From NCBI GenBank assembly GCA_016198185.1, contig JACQJD010000084.1, positions 1 through 48,541 of the forward strand: DNA of 48,541 nucleotides, given 5' to 3'. Below the pieces are notes generated by a model. It was not told the origin of the DNA and searched no databases. It saw only the letters and a program-made list of their open reading frames with translations. This DNA is from Deltaproteobacteria bacterium (lineage in GTDB: Bacteria > Bdellovibrionota > JACOXK01 > 2-02-FULL-40-11). Of the stretch, positions 8,486 to 16,593 are shown piece after piece; positions within the stretch are counted from its first letter, which is position 1, and each line of letters starts with the position of its first letter. Made by a program: the position numbers and the translations under genes.

Positions 8486-10495
8486 TTAAAGGAGATTCAA
8501 GGGATCAACATCTATTTGAATGCGAGGCATTTCTCGAAAAGAATGGTCACAGCGCAGGGCTTCTGTGAGGAGAGCCTGTTGGCTAGAGACCGAAGGCGCT
8601 TTGATGAGGGTATGAAATCGGTATTTATTTTTTAGTTTAAAGAGGGGTGCTGGGCTTGGGCCTAAAATTTCAATGATTGAAAACAGGGGGTCGCTTTTAC
8701 GCCAGATTTCAAGCTTTTCAGTGAAGGAACGCAATTTTTGAAGGGCGATATTCATATCTGGATGTTGGCATTTAAAGTTAATGAGCCTTCGAAAGGGAGG
8801 GTAATGGAGCGCATGACGCCATTTCAGCTCTTCTTCAGCAAATGAAAAATAATTGTGAGCACGTACTTGGTTTAAATGAGGATGATGGGGTTGGAACGTT
8901 TGAATAATGACACGCCCCTTTTTTTCACCTCGTCCGGCTCTTCCAGCGACTTGGGTTAACAACTGAAAGGTGCGTTCTGGGGCTCTAAAATCGGGCAAGT
9001 TTAGGGCAATATCCGCTAAAATAACCCCGACCAAGGTTACATTTGGGAAGTCATGACCTTTGGCGACCATTTGCGTTCCAATTAAAATATCAATGTTGCC
9101 ATTTGAAAAGTCAGATAAAATTTTTTGGAGCGCATTTTTTTTGGCCGTTGAAACTTTATCTAACCGTGCAATACGGGCATGGGGGAATAATTCGTTTAAA
9201 TAAGTTTCGATTTTTTCTGTCCCAAAACCAATAAGGCCGAGCTCTTCCTGAGAACAAACCATGCACTGTTTTGGGATCGACAGGGTATAGGCGCAATAAT
9301 GGCAAATGAGGTTTTGGGTTTTAAGATAAACGGTGAGAGAGACATCGCAATATTTGCATTTTAAAACATGTCCACAGCAGTGACACAGCAAGAACGCAGC
9401 GTATCCCCTGCGATTGAGAAGCAGAATGGTCTGTTGTTTTTCAAACAGGGTTTCTCGGAGCGCGTCTTTCAAGGGTTGTGAAATCAGTGTGTTTTCAAAG
9501 TGAGCGTCTTTTTTTTGAAGGCGCACAATTTCGATTTCGGGCAAAGGTCTTTTTTCAACCCGTTGAGGAAGTCTGAGCAATGTCGATTTCTTTCGAATGG
9601 TTTGATACAAAGATTCTATGGCTGGGGTGGCGGAGCCCAGAAGAATAGGAATATTTTCATGTTTTGCGCGAATTAAAGCCACGTCTCGAGCATGGTATCG
9701 AAATTTTTCTTCTTGTTTAAAGGAGCTATCATGTTCTTCATCGACCACAATCAGTCCCAAAGCAGGGAAAGGTGCAAAAACGACACTTCGTGTTCCAATG
9801 ACAACCGATGCTTCTTGTTCTTGGATAGCTTTCCAGGTCTCGTGTCTTTCAGCGGGTGTCAGGCGACTGTGATAGACCGCAATGCGCTGAGGGAAGGCCT
9901 TTTTAAAAATATGCACAGCTTGGGGTGTCAAAGAAATTTCGGGAACCAAGACCATGGCTTGACGCTTGAGGGTGAGGACTTCGTCAATTAAGCGCAAATA
10001 AACTTCCGTCTTTCCACTGCCCGTGACGCCTTGCAAAAGGTATGGAGCAAAACGAAAAGGAGAAAAAGAGGTTTTGACTTGGTGTAATACTTTTTTTTGA
10101 TCTGTGGTGAGCATTTTGGGACGGTCTGGTGTCGAAAAGTGTGGGATTTCTTTTGGGGTACTTTTTTTTGCAGGAGAAGTAGGTGCAAAGGGGAAAGCGG
10201 CCTTCAACACTTCTCCCAGGGGGCTCGCATAATAAGTCGCTACTCTTTTTAAAAACAGGAGTGCTTGATCCGATAAAACAGGCTTGGGATCTACCACAGA
10301 AAAAATTTCTTTGGCTTGAGGGTATCCCTCCTTGGGTATGTCAATGACATAACCCATTAATTTTCGTCTTTGAAAGGGGACCCAGACTCGGCTTCCCAAT
10401 GAAATGGGATGTTGAATTTCCGTTGGAATTTTATAATGAAAAGTTTGATACAAAGGCAAAGGGAGCGCAACATCTACCCATCGGTCCTCCATCAT
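8486..10495 (-). CDS. priA: Primosomal protein N' (PriA replication-restart helicase)
   Basis: 669 residues. It has the N-terminal 3'-DNA-binding domain, a superfamily 2 helicase core with Walker A QGVTGSGKTEVYL and a DEEH box (VVDEEHDSSFKQEE), and the PriA zinc-binding insertion with paired Cys motifs (CHCCGHVLKCKYC, then CHYC and CMVC). The late helicase motifs GTQMVAKGHDFP and QVAGRAGRGEKKG are present. Start ATG overlaps the upstream LolA-like gene stop (ATGA). It is slightly shorter than E. coli PriA but complete. Confidence 0.96.
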   Translation of the reverse strand: MMEDRWVDVALPLPLYQTFHYKIPTEIQHPISLGSRVWVPFQRRKLMGYVIDIPKEGYPQAKEIFSVVDPKPVLSDQALLFLKRVATYYASPLGEVLKAAFPFAPTSPAKKSTPKEIPHFSTPDRPKMLTTDQKKVLHQVKTSFSPFRFAPYLLQGVTGSGKTEVYLRLIDEVLTLKRQAMVLVPEISLTPQAVHIFKKAFPQRIAVYHSRLTPAERHETWKAIQEQEASVVIGTRSVVFAPFPALGLIVVDEEHDSSFKQEEKFRYHARDVALIRAKHENIPILLGSATPAIESLYQTIRKKSTLLRLPQRVEKRPLPEIEIVRLQKKDAHFENTLISQPLKDALRETLFEKQQTILLLNRRGYAAFLLCHCCGHVLKCKYCDVSLTVYLKTQNLICHYCAYTLSIPKQCMVCSQEELGLIGFGTEKIETYLNELFPHARIARLDKVSTAKKNALQKILSDFSNGNIDILIGTQMVAKGHDFPNVTLVGVILADIALNLPDFRAPERTFQLLTQVAGRAGRGEKKGRVIIQTFQPHHPHLNQVRAHNYFSFAEEELKWRHALHYPPFRRLINFKCQHPDMNIALQKLRSFTEKLEIWRKSDPLFSIIEILGPSPAPLFKLKNKYRFHTLIKAPSVSSQQALLTEALRCDHSFREMPRIQIDVDPLNLL

Positions 10496-11409
10496 CGAAA
10501 TTCAAGAATAAACCGTTCCAAGATTTCTTTGATATAGCTTAAAGACTCGGGGAATCCTTTTTGCGTTTGATTGCGTAGCTGTGCTTGAGAAAAGATTTTT
10601 CCTTCAAACGGGGTATTGAGCCCAAAGAATTCTGGTAGTGTGTCTATCACCACCCCTGAAAGCCCTTCTTTTTGTATTTCGATGGTAGAAGGATAAGCAT
10701 AAGGAATTGTTTGAAGCTGTGAAAGGTTCTGATAGTTTTTAAAAACAATGTCTTTGTCTTCAAAGGTGATTTTGATGGGCAAAAAAAGATCGTGATCCAA
10801 CCAAACTTCGTGATGGTCTGCCACTGGAGAAACAAGCTGAGATACTTTGTTTCTTTCTAATGTGTGAGGGTCGCTTTTTTGAATGAGCCCAAGTCGGCTT
10901 AATTTAAGCTGTCCTTCTAATACCCAAGATTTATTGGGTATGGGTTCGTGCCATTTATCCGGCAAGTCTATCTTATTTTCCAAAGGCTTTGCCAAAATAA
11001 AGTTAAAATAGGAAAGCGATTCAATGAGATGGTTTTCATCGGCAGACAAAAACAAAGCTGGCCAATAAGACATGGGACGTGATTCCAGTTCAATCACGGA
11101 TCCATGATAGAATAATTTTCGCTGTTGGTTGACCTCCAGAACAGAGAGTAAAATACCGTCACAAAGGTAATCCATTCGAAAACGCCCTGGTTTTTCAAAA
11201 TAAAATGTTTCATCACAGACAAAAGGAGTGCTTGAAAAAAAGCCTTCCAAAAAATGGATTTTATGCTGAATTTTTAAAGTTCGAACGAATTGTCTGGTGG
11301 TTGCATTCTGATGAATAAGCAAAGAAGGGGTTCGAAAAGAAGCGGCCATGCCCATGCGGAATAGAAAGAAAGAAAGCACCAAACAAAAAAATATTTTTAG
11401 AGATTTCAT
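10492..11409 (-). CDS. Exported protein, LolA-like (tentative)
   Basis: 305 residues with a clear signal peptide (MKSLKIFFCLVLSFFLFRMG, cleavage near AAS). The first ~110 mature residues follow the LolA-type pattern of short beta-strands, including TFYFEKPGRFRMDYLCDG, which matches the 'phe-lys-pro-gly-arg-phe' strand of LolA/LolB-like carriers. At 305 residues it is longer than ordinary LolA (~200), with an unassigned C-terminal half. Probably periplasmic lipid or lipoprotein handling, which fits the neighbouring LptF/G gene. It overlaps priA by 4 bp and follows galU by 1 nt. Confidence 0.5.
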   Translation of the reverse strand: MKSLKIFFCLVLSFFLFRMGMAASFRTPSLLIHQNATTRQFVRTLKIQHKIHFLEGFFSSTPFVCDETFYFEKPGRFRMDYLCDGILLSVLEVNQQRKLFYHGSVIELESRPMSYWPALFLSADENHLIESLSYFNFILAKPLENKIDLPDKWHEPIPNKSWVLEGQLKLSRLGLIQKSDPHTLERNKVSQLVSPVADHHEVWLDHDLFLPIKITFEDKDIVFKNYQNLSQLQTIPYAYPSTIEIQKEGLSGVVIDTLPEFFGLNTPFEGKIFSQAQLRNQTQKGFPESLSYIKEILERFILEFR

Positions 11410-11410
11410 T

Positions 11411-12370
11411 TTAGAATTCCAATTGTTTCATAAATGATTTTAAGCGTTCTTTCATATCAGGTCTCAGGGCGGCAAAAAATAAGTTTGCTTCCACGAAGCC
11501 CGTTTTTTCTCCGACATCAAAACGAAGTCCTTCATAACGATAGCCGATGATGGGTTCCTGTTGCAAGAGTTCACAAAGGGCATCGGTTAATTGAATCTCT
11601 CCCCCCGCACCTTTTTGGGTACTTGCCAAACAATGAAAGAGAGCAGGCGATAATATGTATCGACCGATAACTGCCAAGGAGGAAGGTGCTTTTTGTTCAG
11701 AGGGTTTTTCAATTAAATTTTTAAGCAGATGGACACGGTTATTATCAGCGTGCATTTGGCCCTCAATGATTCCGTACAAAGGAGCATGTTTTTTTTCGAT
11801 TTCCATAACGGCAATGACATTGGCCTTATATTCTTGATAAGCCCCGATCAGTTGTTTGAGACAGGGGACGTTGCTTTTAATGAGATCATCCGGTAGCAAA
11901 ACAGCAAACGGTTCATTTCCAACGAATGACTGAGCACAGTGGATGGCGTGTCCTAATCCTAAGGGTTTTTTTTGTCTGGCGATGACAATGTCAATCAAGT
12001 TTGAAAGCTTGCGCATGAGGTCAAGCTCTGTAAATTTTTTTCGTTGCTCTAAAAAAGATTCCAAAGCTGTATCACTGTCAAAATAATCTTCGATGGCGGA
12101 TTTACCTTTGGAATTAACCAAAATAATTTGTTCAATGCCACTTTCTAATGCTTCTTCAATAATGTATTGAATGGCGGGTTTGTCTACAATGGGCAGCATT
12201 TCCTTTGGAATGGTTTTCGTAACGGGTAGAAAGCGAGTGCCTAGGCCAGCGACAGGAATGACCGCTTTTCGAATGGGCTTGGGCTGTTGAAAATGCAGTG
12301 GGTGGTTCAAGCCAACAGCAGTATGATTGTTCTTTTCTTTCATTTCAGCGAAGCTAAAATGACTCATCAC
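11411..12370 (-). CDS. galU: UTP-glucose-1-phosphate uridylyltransferase
   Basis: 319 residues. It makes UDP-glucose from UTP and glucose-1-phosphate for surface polysaccharides. The GalU signature is clear: KAVIPVAGLGTRFLPVTKTI (residues ~34-53), KEMLPIVDKPAIQYIIEEA, FAVLLPDDLI, and the C-terminal RFDVGEKTGFVEAN. The frame opens with GTG then ATG, and the conserved core begins ~33 residues in, so an internal ATG at 12343 is a possible alternative start. It lies 8 nt after the dksA-like gene. Confidence 0.95.
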   Translation of the reverse strand: MMSHFSFAEMKEKNNHTAVGLNHPLHFQQPKPIRKAVIPVAGLGTRFLPVTKTIPKEMLPIVDKPAIQYIIEEALESGIEQIILVNSKGKSAIEDYFDSDTALESFLEQRKKFTELDLMRKLSNLIDIVIARQKKPLGLGHAIHCAQSFVGNEPFAVLLPDDLIKSNVPCLKQLIGAYQEYKANVIAVMEIEKKHAPLYGIIEGQMHADNNRVHLLKNLIEKPSEQKAPSSLAVIGRYILSPALFHCLASTQKGAGGEIQLTDALCELLQQEPIIGYRYEGLRFDVGEKTGFVEANLFFAALRPDMKERLKSFMKQLEF

Positions 12371-12378
12371 TTGTCGAA

Positions 12379-12744
12379 TCAGTGGAGTGATTTTTCTTTT
12401 GCTTCAGATTCCGTTTTGCACTCTATGCAATAAGTTGTAACGGGTCGCGCACGAAGCCTTTCCATGGAAATGGGGCCTCCGCATCCTTCACAGATCCCAA
12501 AGTTGTTTTTTTCAAGGCGTTTTAAGGCTTCTTGAATTTTTTGAATCAATTTGCGTTCGCGGTCCCGAATGCGAAGCAAGAAATTCCGGTCTCGTTCAAT
12601 GGTGGCCAAGTCCGTTTCGTCCGGAACAGCTTCTTTTTCTTGACTCGATTGAAGTTCACCGGCTGTTTGTTCAGCTTCTTTCAAAAGGGCCTCTAATTGG
12701 GTGTTGAGGAGTTTCTTAAACTCTTCTTGTGTCTTTTTGTTCAT
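12379..12744 (-). CDS. dksA: DksA/TraR-family zinc-finger regulator
   Basis: 121 residues. An N-terminal coiled-coil hairpin rich in Glu/Lys is followed by a four-Cys zinc finger, CEGCGG at one end and YCIECK at the other, spaced as in DksA. These proteins bind the RNA polymerase secondary channel and modulate transcription with ppGpp. The signature GICEGCGGPISMERLRARP is typical. It is the first gene of the twelve-gene minus-strand array. A TATAAT-like element lies just upstream (see promoter entry). Which paralogue class it belongs to cannot be settled from one copy. Confidence 0.88.
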   Translation of the reverse strand: MNKKTQEEFKKLLNTQLEALLKEAEQTAGELQSSQEKEAVPDETDLATIERDRNFLLRIRDRERKLIQKIQEALKRLEKNNFGICEGCGGPISMERLRARPVTTYCIECKTESEAKEKSLH

Positions 12745-12755
12745 AGCCGCGGTAA

Positions 12756-12782
12756 ATTATATGACTTTTTTAATGTTGTAAA
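12756..12782 (-). promoter_or_regulatory. Candidate sigma-70 promoter for the dksA-galU-...-hut array
   Basis: On the minus strand TTTACA (12777-12782) and TATAAT (12756-12761) are separated by 15 bp, immediately upstream of the dksA-like start. The -10 box is a perfect match; the spacing is shorter than the preferred 17 bp. This is the only sizeable non-coding gap before the twelve-gene array. Confidence 0.4.
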
Positions 12783-12836
12783 GCACAAATTTTGCTGGCT
12801 TTAACCATTCAATGCCGCTAAGACAAAGAAGCGCCT

Positions 12837-13688
12837 ATGAAAAAAAAGCAGACAATTTTTATGCTGGGTTTTTTAAGTGGGTATTTTATCATTTGCTCTG
12901 GGTGGGCGTTTCAAGGGGTTCGAGGGATTGCCCTTTCCAATGCTATTCGGGGAGCTGTTGGACTCAATGAAGCTTTGTATGTCAATCCTGCCGGGTTTGC
13001 TTTTTCAGGGCGGTATTCCGTTGAAGGGCAGTCCTTTTATTTGCCGTCGCAGCAAGGGCCAGCTTTTTGGGTTTTGAATGGTTCTGTTGTAGATGCGCAC
13101 TTAAGGGGGCTTCAAGCGGGACTGGGATTTTCACGAAAAATTCAAGTTGGAAGAGACCAATTTGAAAACGCGTATTATTTGGCACTTTCTACTATTTTTA
13201 AAGATATTGTTTCCGTGGGAATGACGGGCAAATATTTTCATCAAGATTTAGAAAATGCTGAAAATCAGATGCTCAATTTAGATATAGGTACGTTTTGGGT
13301 ATTGACATCTCAGCTTCAGATGGGAATGGTGGGACATAACGTATTAGGTCCCAAGACGCATTTGGGTGAAACTTTAAAAAGGGAGCTCGGAATTGGATTT
13401 CGAGGGAAGTTGTGGGATTTTTTAATGGGCTCTGTGGATATTTCTAAAAATTTAGATCGATCTTGGAAAGAAGATATTGCCGTGCATGGGGGGTTAGAAT
13501 TTGTAAGGCAAACGGGGATTTTAACCCAAATGGGGCTCTCTCTCTCCGATCAAAAAGATCAAAATAGGTATAGTTTTGGACTGGGGTGGGCGCAGCATAA
13601 ATTTGGTGTTTTTTACGCATTTCAAAACTCGATGGATTCTTTGCGTCGCATGACGCAGGCATTGAGTCTTCGCATTTTTTTTCAGTAG
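12837..13688 (+). CDS. Outer-membrane beta-barrel protein, PorV/PorQ-FadL-like
   Basis: 283 residues with an N-terminal signal peptide ending near GWA. The mature start (GVRGIALSNAIRG...LYVNPAGFAF) matches the opening of PorV/PorQ and FadL-like barrels, where a 'G.R..alg.A......a.y.NPAG' pattern is typical. The rest alternates hydrophobic and polar residues in short strands with Gly and aromatic girdles and ends in LRIFFQ, compatible with a beta-barrel. Its ligand is unknown. It is divergent from the dksA-led array and has no strong ribosome binding site. Confidence 0.6.
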   Translation: MKKKQTIFMLGFLSGYFIICSGWAFQGVRGIALSNAIRGAVGLNEALYVNPAGFAFSGRYSVEGQSFYLPSQQGPAFWVLNGSVVDAHLRGLQAGLGFSRKIQVGRDQFENAYYLALSTIFKDIVSVGMTGKYFHQDLENAENQMLNLDIGTFWVLTSQLQMGMVGHNVLGPKTHLGETLKRELGIGFRGKLWDFLMGSVDISKNLDRSWKEDIAVHGGLEFVRQTGILTQMGLSLSDQKDQNRYSFGLGWAQHKFGVFYAFQNSMDSLRRMTQALSLRIFFQ

Positions 13689-13762
13689 ATAGCTTTTTTG
13701 AGAAAGATTCGAGCCTTCAAGGTACCCACGCTTTTTGCCGAAAAGGGGTATAAGGGGGGCAT

Positions 13763-14092
13763 ATGGCTATTAAAAAGAATAAAAAAAGGGGTTGTGAGCA
13801 GTCTGGTTGCAAAGAAGAAGTTTCAATGGAAGGGTATTGCCGTTTACATTATATTGCGCAGTGGCAGACGCATAAAAATGAGGCAAAACAAAAAAATGAG
13901 AAAATTTTGAATCAGTATGTGCGTGTGCTGACCAAAAAATATCCTGATTCTTATCTAGAAGTGTTGCGCAGTGATCTTCAAGATGCCAAAAAATTTGAAA
14001 AAACAGTGGCGGATTTGAATTTAGGAGATCTAGAGGATGACAATGTGTTGGATGATCTCGAAAAAATCGTCAAAAAACTAAGTAAAGACTGA
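13763..14092 (+). CDS. Small Cys/His cluster protein, unknown function
   Basis: 109 residues, no signal peptide. After a basic N terminus (MAIKKNKKRG) comes a likely metal site: CEQSGC, then GYCRLHY, giving a C-x4-C-x9-C-x2-H pattern around residues 11-30. The remainder is a charged helical region ending in a Leu/Asp-rich helix. The start is supported by a purine-rich GGGGGG tract 4 nt upstream. I do not recognise the family; a nucleic-acid or protein-binding zinc knuckle is a reasonable guess. Confidence 0.65.
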   Translation: MAIKKNKKRGCEQSGCKEEVSMEGYCRLHYIAQWQTHKNEAKQKNEKILNQYVRVLTKKYPDSYLEVLRSDLQDAKKFEKTVADLNLGDLEDDNVLDDLEKIVKKLSKD

Positions 14093-14215
14093 AATTTGGA
14101 AGCCCTTCTGAAGTATATACAGGAATCAATAACAGCGCTTTCCAATCCACAGTCCATTAAACTGCGATAAATTCCAAATTGGTGATTAAGTGAATACAGG
14201 ATGAAGTAGCTTTTC

Positions 14216-14256
14216 GTCATCCTGAATCCAGCGAAGCTGGATGAAGGATCTCGTCG
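14216..14256 (+). repeat. Palindromic dispersed repeat, GTCATCCTGA...GGATCTCGTCG type
   Basis: Begins GTCATCCTGA and ends AAGGATCTCGTCG. The centre is a perfect hairpin, ATCCAGC-GAA-GCTGGAT (14226-14242). It shares the outer GTCATCC and GGATCTC ends with the other dispersed repeats in the window. Confidence 0.7.
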
Positions 14257-14300
14257 AATTATTGCCAGTCTTTGGTTTTGCCCAAGTTAAGATGGTATCA

Positions 14301-14383
14301 CCCAATGTCATCCCCCGGCTTGACCGGGGGATCTCGTTGTTGAAGTTAAAGATCCCCCGGTCAAGCCGGGGGATGACATTGGG
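14301..14383. repeat. Perfect 33-bp inverted pair of the GTCATCCCCC repeat
   Basis: Left arm 14301-14333 (CCCAATGTCATCCCCCGG...) and right arm 14351-14383 are exact reverse complements, with a 17-bp spacer. Each arm is itself a nearly symmetrical GTCATCCCCCGGCTTGACC/GGGGGATC unit, so one arm alone can also fold. The first 27 bp of the right arm recur exactly at 17929-17955. Confidence 0.9.
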
Positions 14384-14569
14384 TGGGAAAGTGCACATAA
14401 CAGCAAATCGATGAAATACTTATAAAGTTCTGCTCATTTTGAGTTGGTTTGGAATCAATACTTTCTAAATTTTTTTAAATTAATAGCATCACAGAATCAG
14501 AGTGTTGACCAAATGTCACTTGTATAGCTTAACAGTCTGCTAGTGTTTTTTTCGGGCATTAAAAATGTT

Positions 14570-14830
14570 TTATGAATAAGCCTTATCTCGCGGTGATACC
14601 TTTACAACCGTAATCTGTTTCTGAATAGAATCTTGGTGAAGAAGTACTCGATATTTACCAATTCGGTATCGATAAATTCCCTTCATTCCTTTTAAAGCCT
14701 TAATCCCATTCATATTAAATATTCCTTTTTCAGAGAGCACCTTACAAAAGTCATAAATTCGTTGTTGAATGTCTTGAGATAATTTCTGGAGCTCCTTTGC
14801 CGCAGATTCTTTGAATTTAATTGTAAACAT
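14570..14830 (-). CDS. RelE/ParE-family toxin
   Basis: 86 residues, typical RelE/ParE size. It reads like the family: KFKESAAKELQKL at the N terminus, a short helix, GIKALKGMKGIYRYRIGKYR (the conserved L.G...YR.RvG.YRv pattern, with basic residues used for RNA or gyrase binding), then hydrophobic strands ending VVKVSPRDKAYS. It directly follows its antitoxin with no gap, so it is co-expressed and neutralised by it. RelE-type mRNA interferase or ParE-type gyrase poison cannot be separated here. Confidence 0.85.
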   Translation of the reverse strand: MFTIKFKESAAKELQKLSQDIQQRIYDFCKVLSEKGIFNMNGIKALKGMKGIYRYRIGKYRVLLHQDSIQKQITVVKVSPRDKAYS

Positions 14831-15082
14831 TTAATGTTTAATTTTAATCTTTCTGAAAACTTCTTCAAGGTTAATAGAAGGCTCATTCATTCTTTCAACA
14901 AGTGCTTGCATTGCCCATTGAATATCATCATAATCCTCCATTGCAGCCAAGATTGATGTCTCAACAAATTTCCCGATTTGAATATTATGCTCTTCACAGA
15001 ATTGAGCTAATAAGCTTCGTATATCACAAGAAACTTTAACGGTTAAAACTTCTTTGGGATTTCTCTTTAAGACCTTTGGCAT
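14831..15082 (-). CDS. Antitoxin of the RelE/ParE pair (ribbon-helix-helix-like)
   Basis: 83 residues. The N-terminal part (VLTVKVSCDIRSLLAQFCEEHNI) fits a DNA-binding beta-strand plus helices of ribbon-helix-helix proteins; the acidic C-terminal helix would wrap the toxin. Start ATG is supported by AAGGAGG 5 nt upstream. It precedes the toxin, which is the standard order, and the promoter region upstream contains an inverted repeat that is the obvious autoregulatory operator. Confidence 0.75.
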   Translation of the reverse strand: MPKVLKRNPKEVLTVKVSCDIRSLLAQFCEEHNIQIGKFVETSILAAMEDYDDIQWAMQALVERMNEPSINLEEVFRKIKIKH

Positions 15083-15094
15083 ACATCCTCCTTG

Positions 15095-15135
15095 ATAGTT
15101 GTATTATATTACTATTAGTTGTAAAATACAACTAT
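15095..15135 (-). promoter_or_regulatory. Promoter and operator of the toxin-antitoxin pair
   Basis: An 11-bp perfect inverted repeat, ATAGTTGTATT (15095-15105) and AATACAACTAT (15125-15135), encloses a third half-site TAGTTGTA at 15116. On the minus strand TTGTAT (15126-15131) and TATAAT (15103-15108) are exactly 17 bp apart, so the palindrome covers both promoter boxes. This is the arrangement expected for repression by the antitoxin complex. Confidence 0.7.
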
Positions 15136-15162
15136 AATCTTTCTAGTGTCCTGAGTATAAGT

Positions 15163-16467
15163 TTAATCTTGGACAATGATGCCGTCTTTTTCAAATTGTT
15201 GAATTTGTTCTTCCAGTGTATCCAATTCGTCTCTAATGATAGAACGTTCTGAAAATGGATCCCATAAAAAGAACGTCAACCCTCGTGGAACATGGCGAAC
15301 CACTTCAATGCCCAATGTTTCGTACCAGGGTTCATTAACAAATTTTCTTACTTCATCTTCAGCTAGTGATTGAAAAAGTCTTGAAAAATCAATAGCCACG
15401 TCTTTATAAAGGCGTGTACGGAGGTCAATTTGAATCAGTCTTCCAAGCTTACCGAGTGCAAATAGCTGATTGTGTAATGCTTCAAAAGAGGGTTCAGATA
15501 TCTGGGTTGAAATCCTGCCATGCACACGACCATCTTGTAAGAAACGCTGATAGAAGTCCCAAAAAATGTCTTCTACCTCTCCAATAAATTTATATTTCTC
15601 GAACAATTCAAGCCGGTTAGCTGCAAGAACGACCTCGACAAATTGATCAGAGGGTGAGTCCTGTGTCTTGTGTCGATTTTGTATGCTCTCAACGATTTTT
15701 GCATGTGACTGTCCGGGGTACAGGTTGATGACATTCTTCTGGAATTCTGTTTTGGCTTGTTTAAGTTCATTGTTTTTTTTTACGATTTCCAAAATAATGT
15801 CATCTAAGAATTCGTCAGAATCAAGACACGTGCCTGGGGTTGGATTCGTGAGCATGATTGTGGCGGTGATTTTTTCTAATTTTTCATTACTTTTCAACAT
15901 GCCATAACAGTTTTGAATATGTCTGAGGCTTTCATGGATGAGAATGCCGGCACGTGTGTTATCTCCCAATGTGTTCCAAGTTGGTGCCGAAATCCAAGCA
16001 CCCAGGTCCAATAAATATATAACGGCAGGACGAAGGACATGGTTGGGAAAGATATTCTCTAACCGAGGCTCTTGATTTTGATTCTCAGAATATCGAAATT
16101 CGAAGGGTGTATACAACCATCTTACATTTTTAAGTGCTTCCAAAATATAATTTACAATTACGGGAGAATTGGTTTTCCACAGCTCTAATCTTTGCTCAGC
16201 CTGTTTGAAAGCGGATGTGGTATAAACAGGAAACACATCATAGCCCACACGTTCTGAAAATTCGGAGATATGGATATCATCTTCAGGCGTTCTGCGATCA
16301 TTGGGGAGCTCGGTTTGAATATGTGTAAAATCATACAAAATGGGCTGTGCTGTATCGGTGGCTTGAAACAGAGTTCCACCAGCGCTGCTGTTTCCACCGG
16401 CCTGAGCGGATAAGGACCACAAAAACAAGCAGGTATTTAAAAAGAAAGCCATTTTTTGAATCTTCAT
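15163..16467 (-). CDS. Secreted protein of unknown function
   Basis: About 434 residues from the ATG at 16467, chosen over an upstream in-frame start because GGAGG lies 9 nt before it and the signal peptide (MKIQKMAFFLNTCLFLWSL, cleavage near AQA) then starts at residue 1. The mature N terminus is Gly-rich (GGNSSAGG). A histidine-containing segment GILIHESLRHIQNC lies mid-protein; it resembles HExxH but has one extra residue, so it is not a standard zincin site. The C-terminal half is predicted helical and charged. It is divergent from a TIGR02147 regulator, the pattern seen in Bdellovibrio-like genomes. Function unknown. Confidence 0.6.
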   Translation of the reverse strand: MKIQKMAFFLNTCLFLWSLSAQAGGNSSAGGTLFQATDTAQPILYDFTHIQTELPNDRRTPEDDIHISEFSERVGYDVFPVYTTSAFKQAEQRLELWKTNSPVIVNYILEALKNVRWLYTPFEFRYSENQNQEPRLENIFPNHVLRPAVIYLLDLGAWISAPTWNTLGDNTRAGILIHESLRHIQNCYGMLKSNEKLEKITATIMLTNPTPGTCLDSDEFLDDIILEIVKKNNELKQAKTEFQKNVINLYPGQSHAKIVESIQNRHKTQDSPSDQFVEVVLAANRLELFEKYKFIGEVEDIFWDFYQRFLQDGRVHGRISTQISEPSFEALHNQLFALGKLGRLIQIDLRTRLYKDVAIDFSRLFQSLAEDEVRKFVNEPWYETLGIEVVRHVPRGLTFFLWDPFSERSIIRDELDTLEEQIQQFEKDGIIVQD

Positions 16468-16593
16468 GTTATGTACCTCCAGGGTTTTATAATGGGTCGA
16501 TATATAGCGCAATTTTCAGAAAAAGAAATATAAACTTAATTAATAATAAATTTATAATTTGACTTTTAGTTAATTTATATTACAAGCACAGAA
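16468..16593. other. AT-rich divergent intergenic region
   Basis: 126 bp between the secreted-protein gene and the TIGR02147 gene. It is strongly AT-rich with overlapping TTAATTAAT and AAATTTATAATTT tracts; TATAAT at 16550-16555 (approximate) could serve the plus-strand gene. No confident -35 box is visible. It must hold both promoters. Confidence 0.4.

Larger units (their letters stand above)
14093..14569. other. 477-bp gene-free stretch with palindromic repeats
   Basis: No convincing ORF on either strand. It holds two palindromic repeat copies (14216-14256 and the 83-bp inverted pair 14301-14383, listed separately). The remaining ~185 bp next to the toxin gene is AT-rich and I see nothing else in it. 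Confidence 0.7.

Noticed and set aside
13698-13910. 70-codon plus-strand ORF overlapping the small Cys/His gene
   Set aside because: Shadow frame; the overlapping 109-residue ORF has the better RBS and a recognisable Cys/His pattern.
15163-16467. HExxH zinc-protease site in the secreted protein
   Set aside because: The segment reads H-E-S-L-R-H, with three rather than two residues between Glu and the second His, so the canonical motif is absent.
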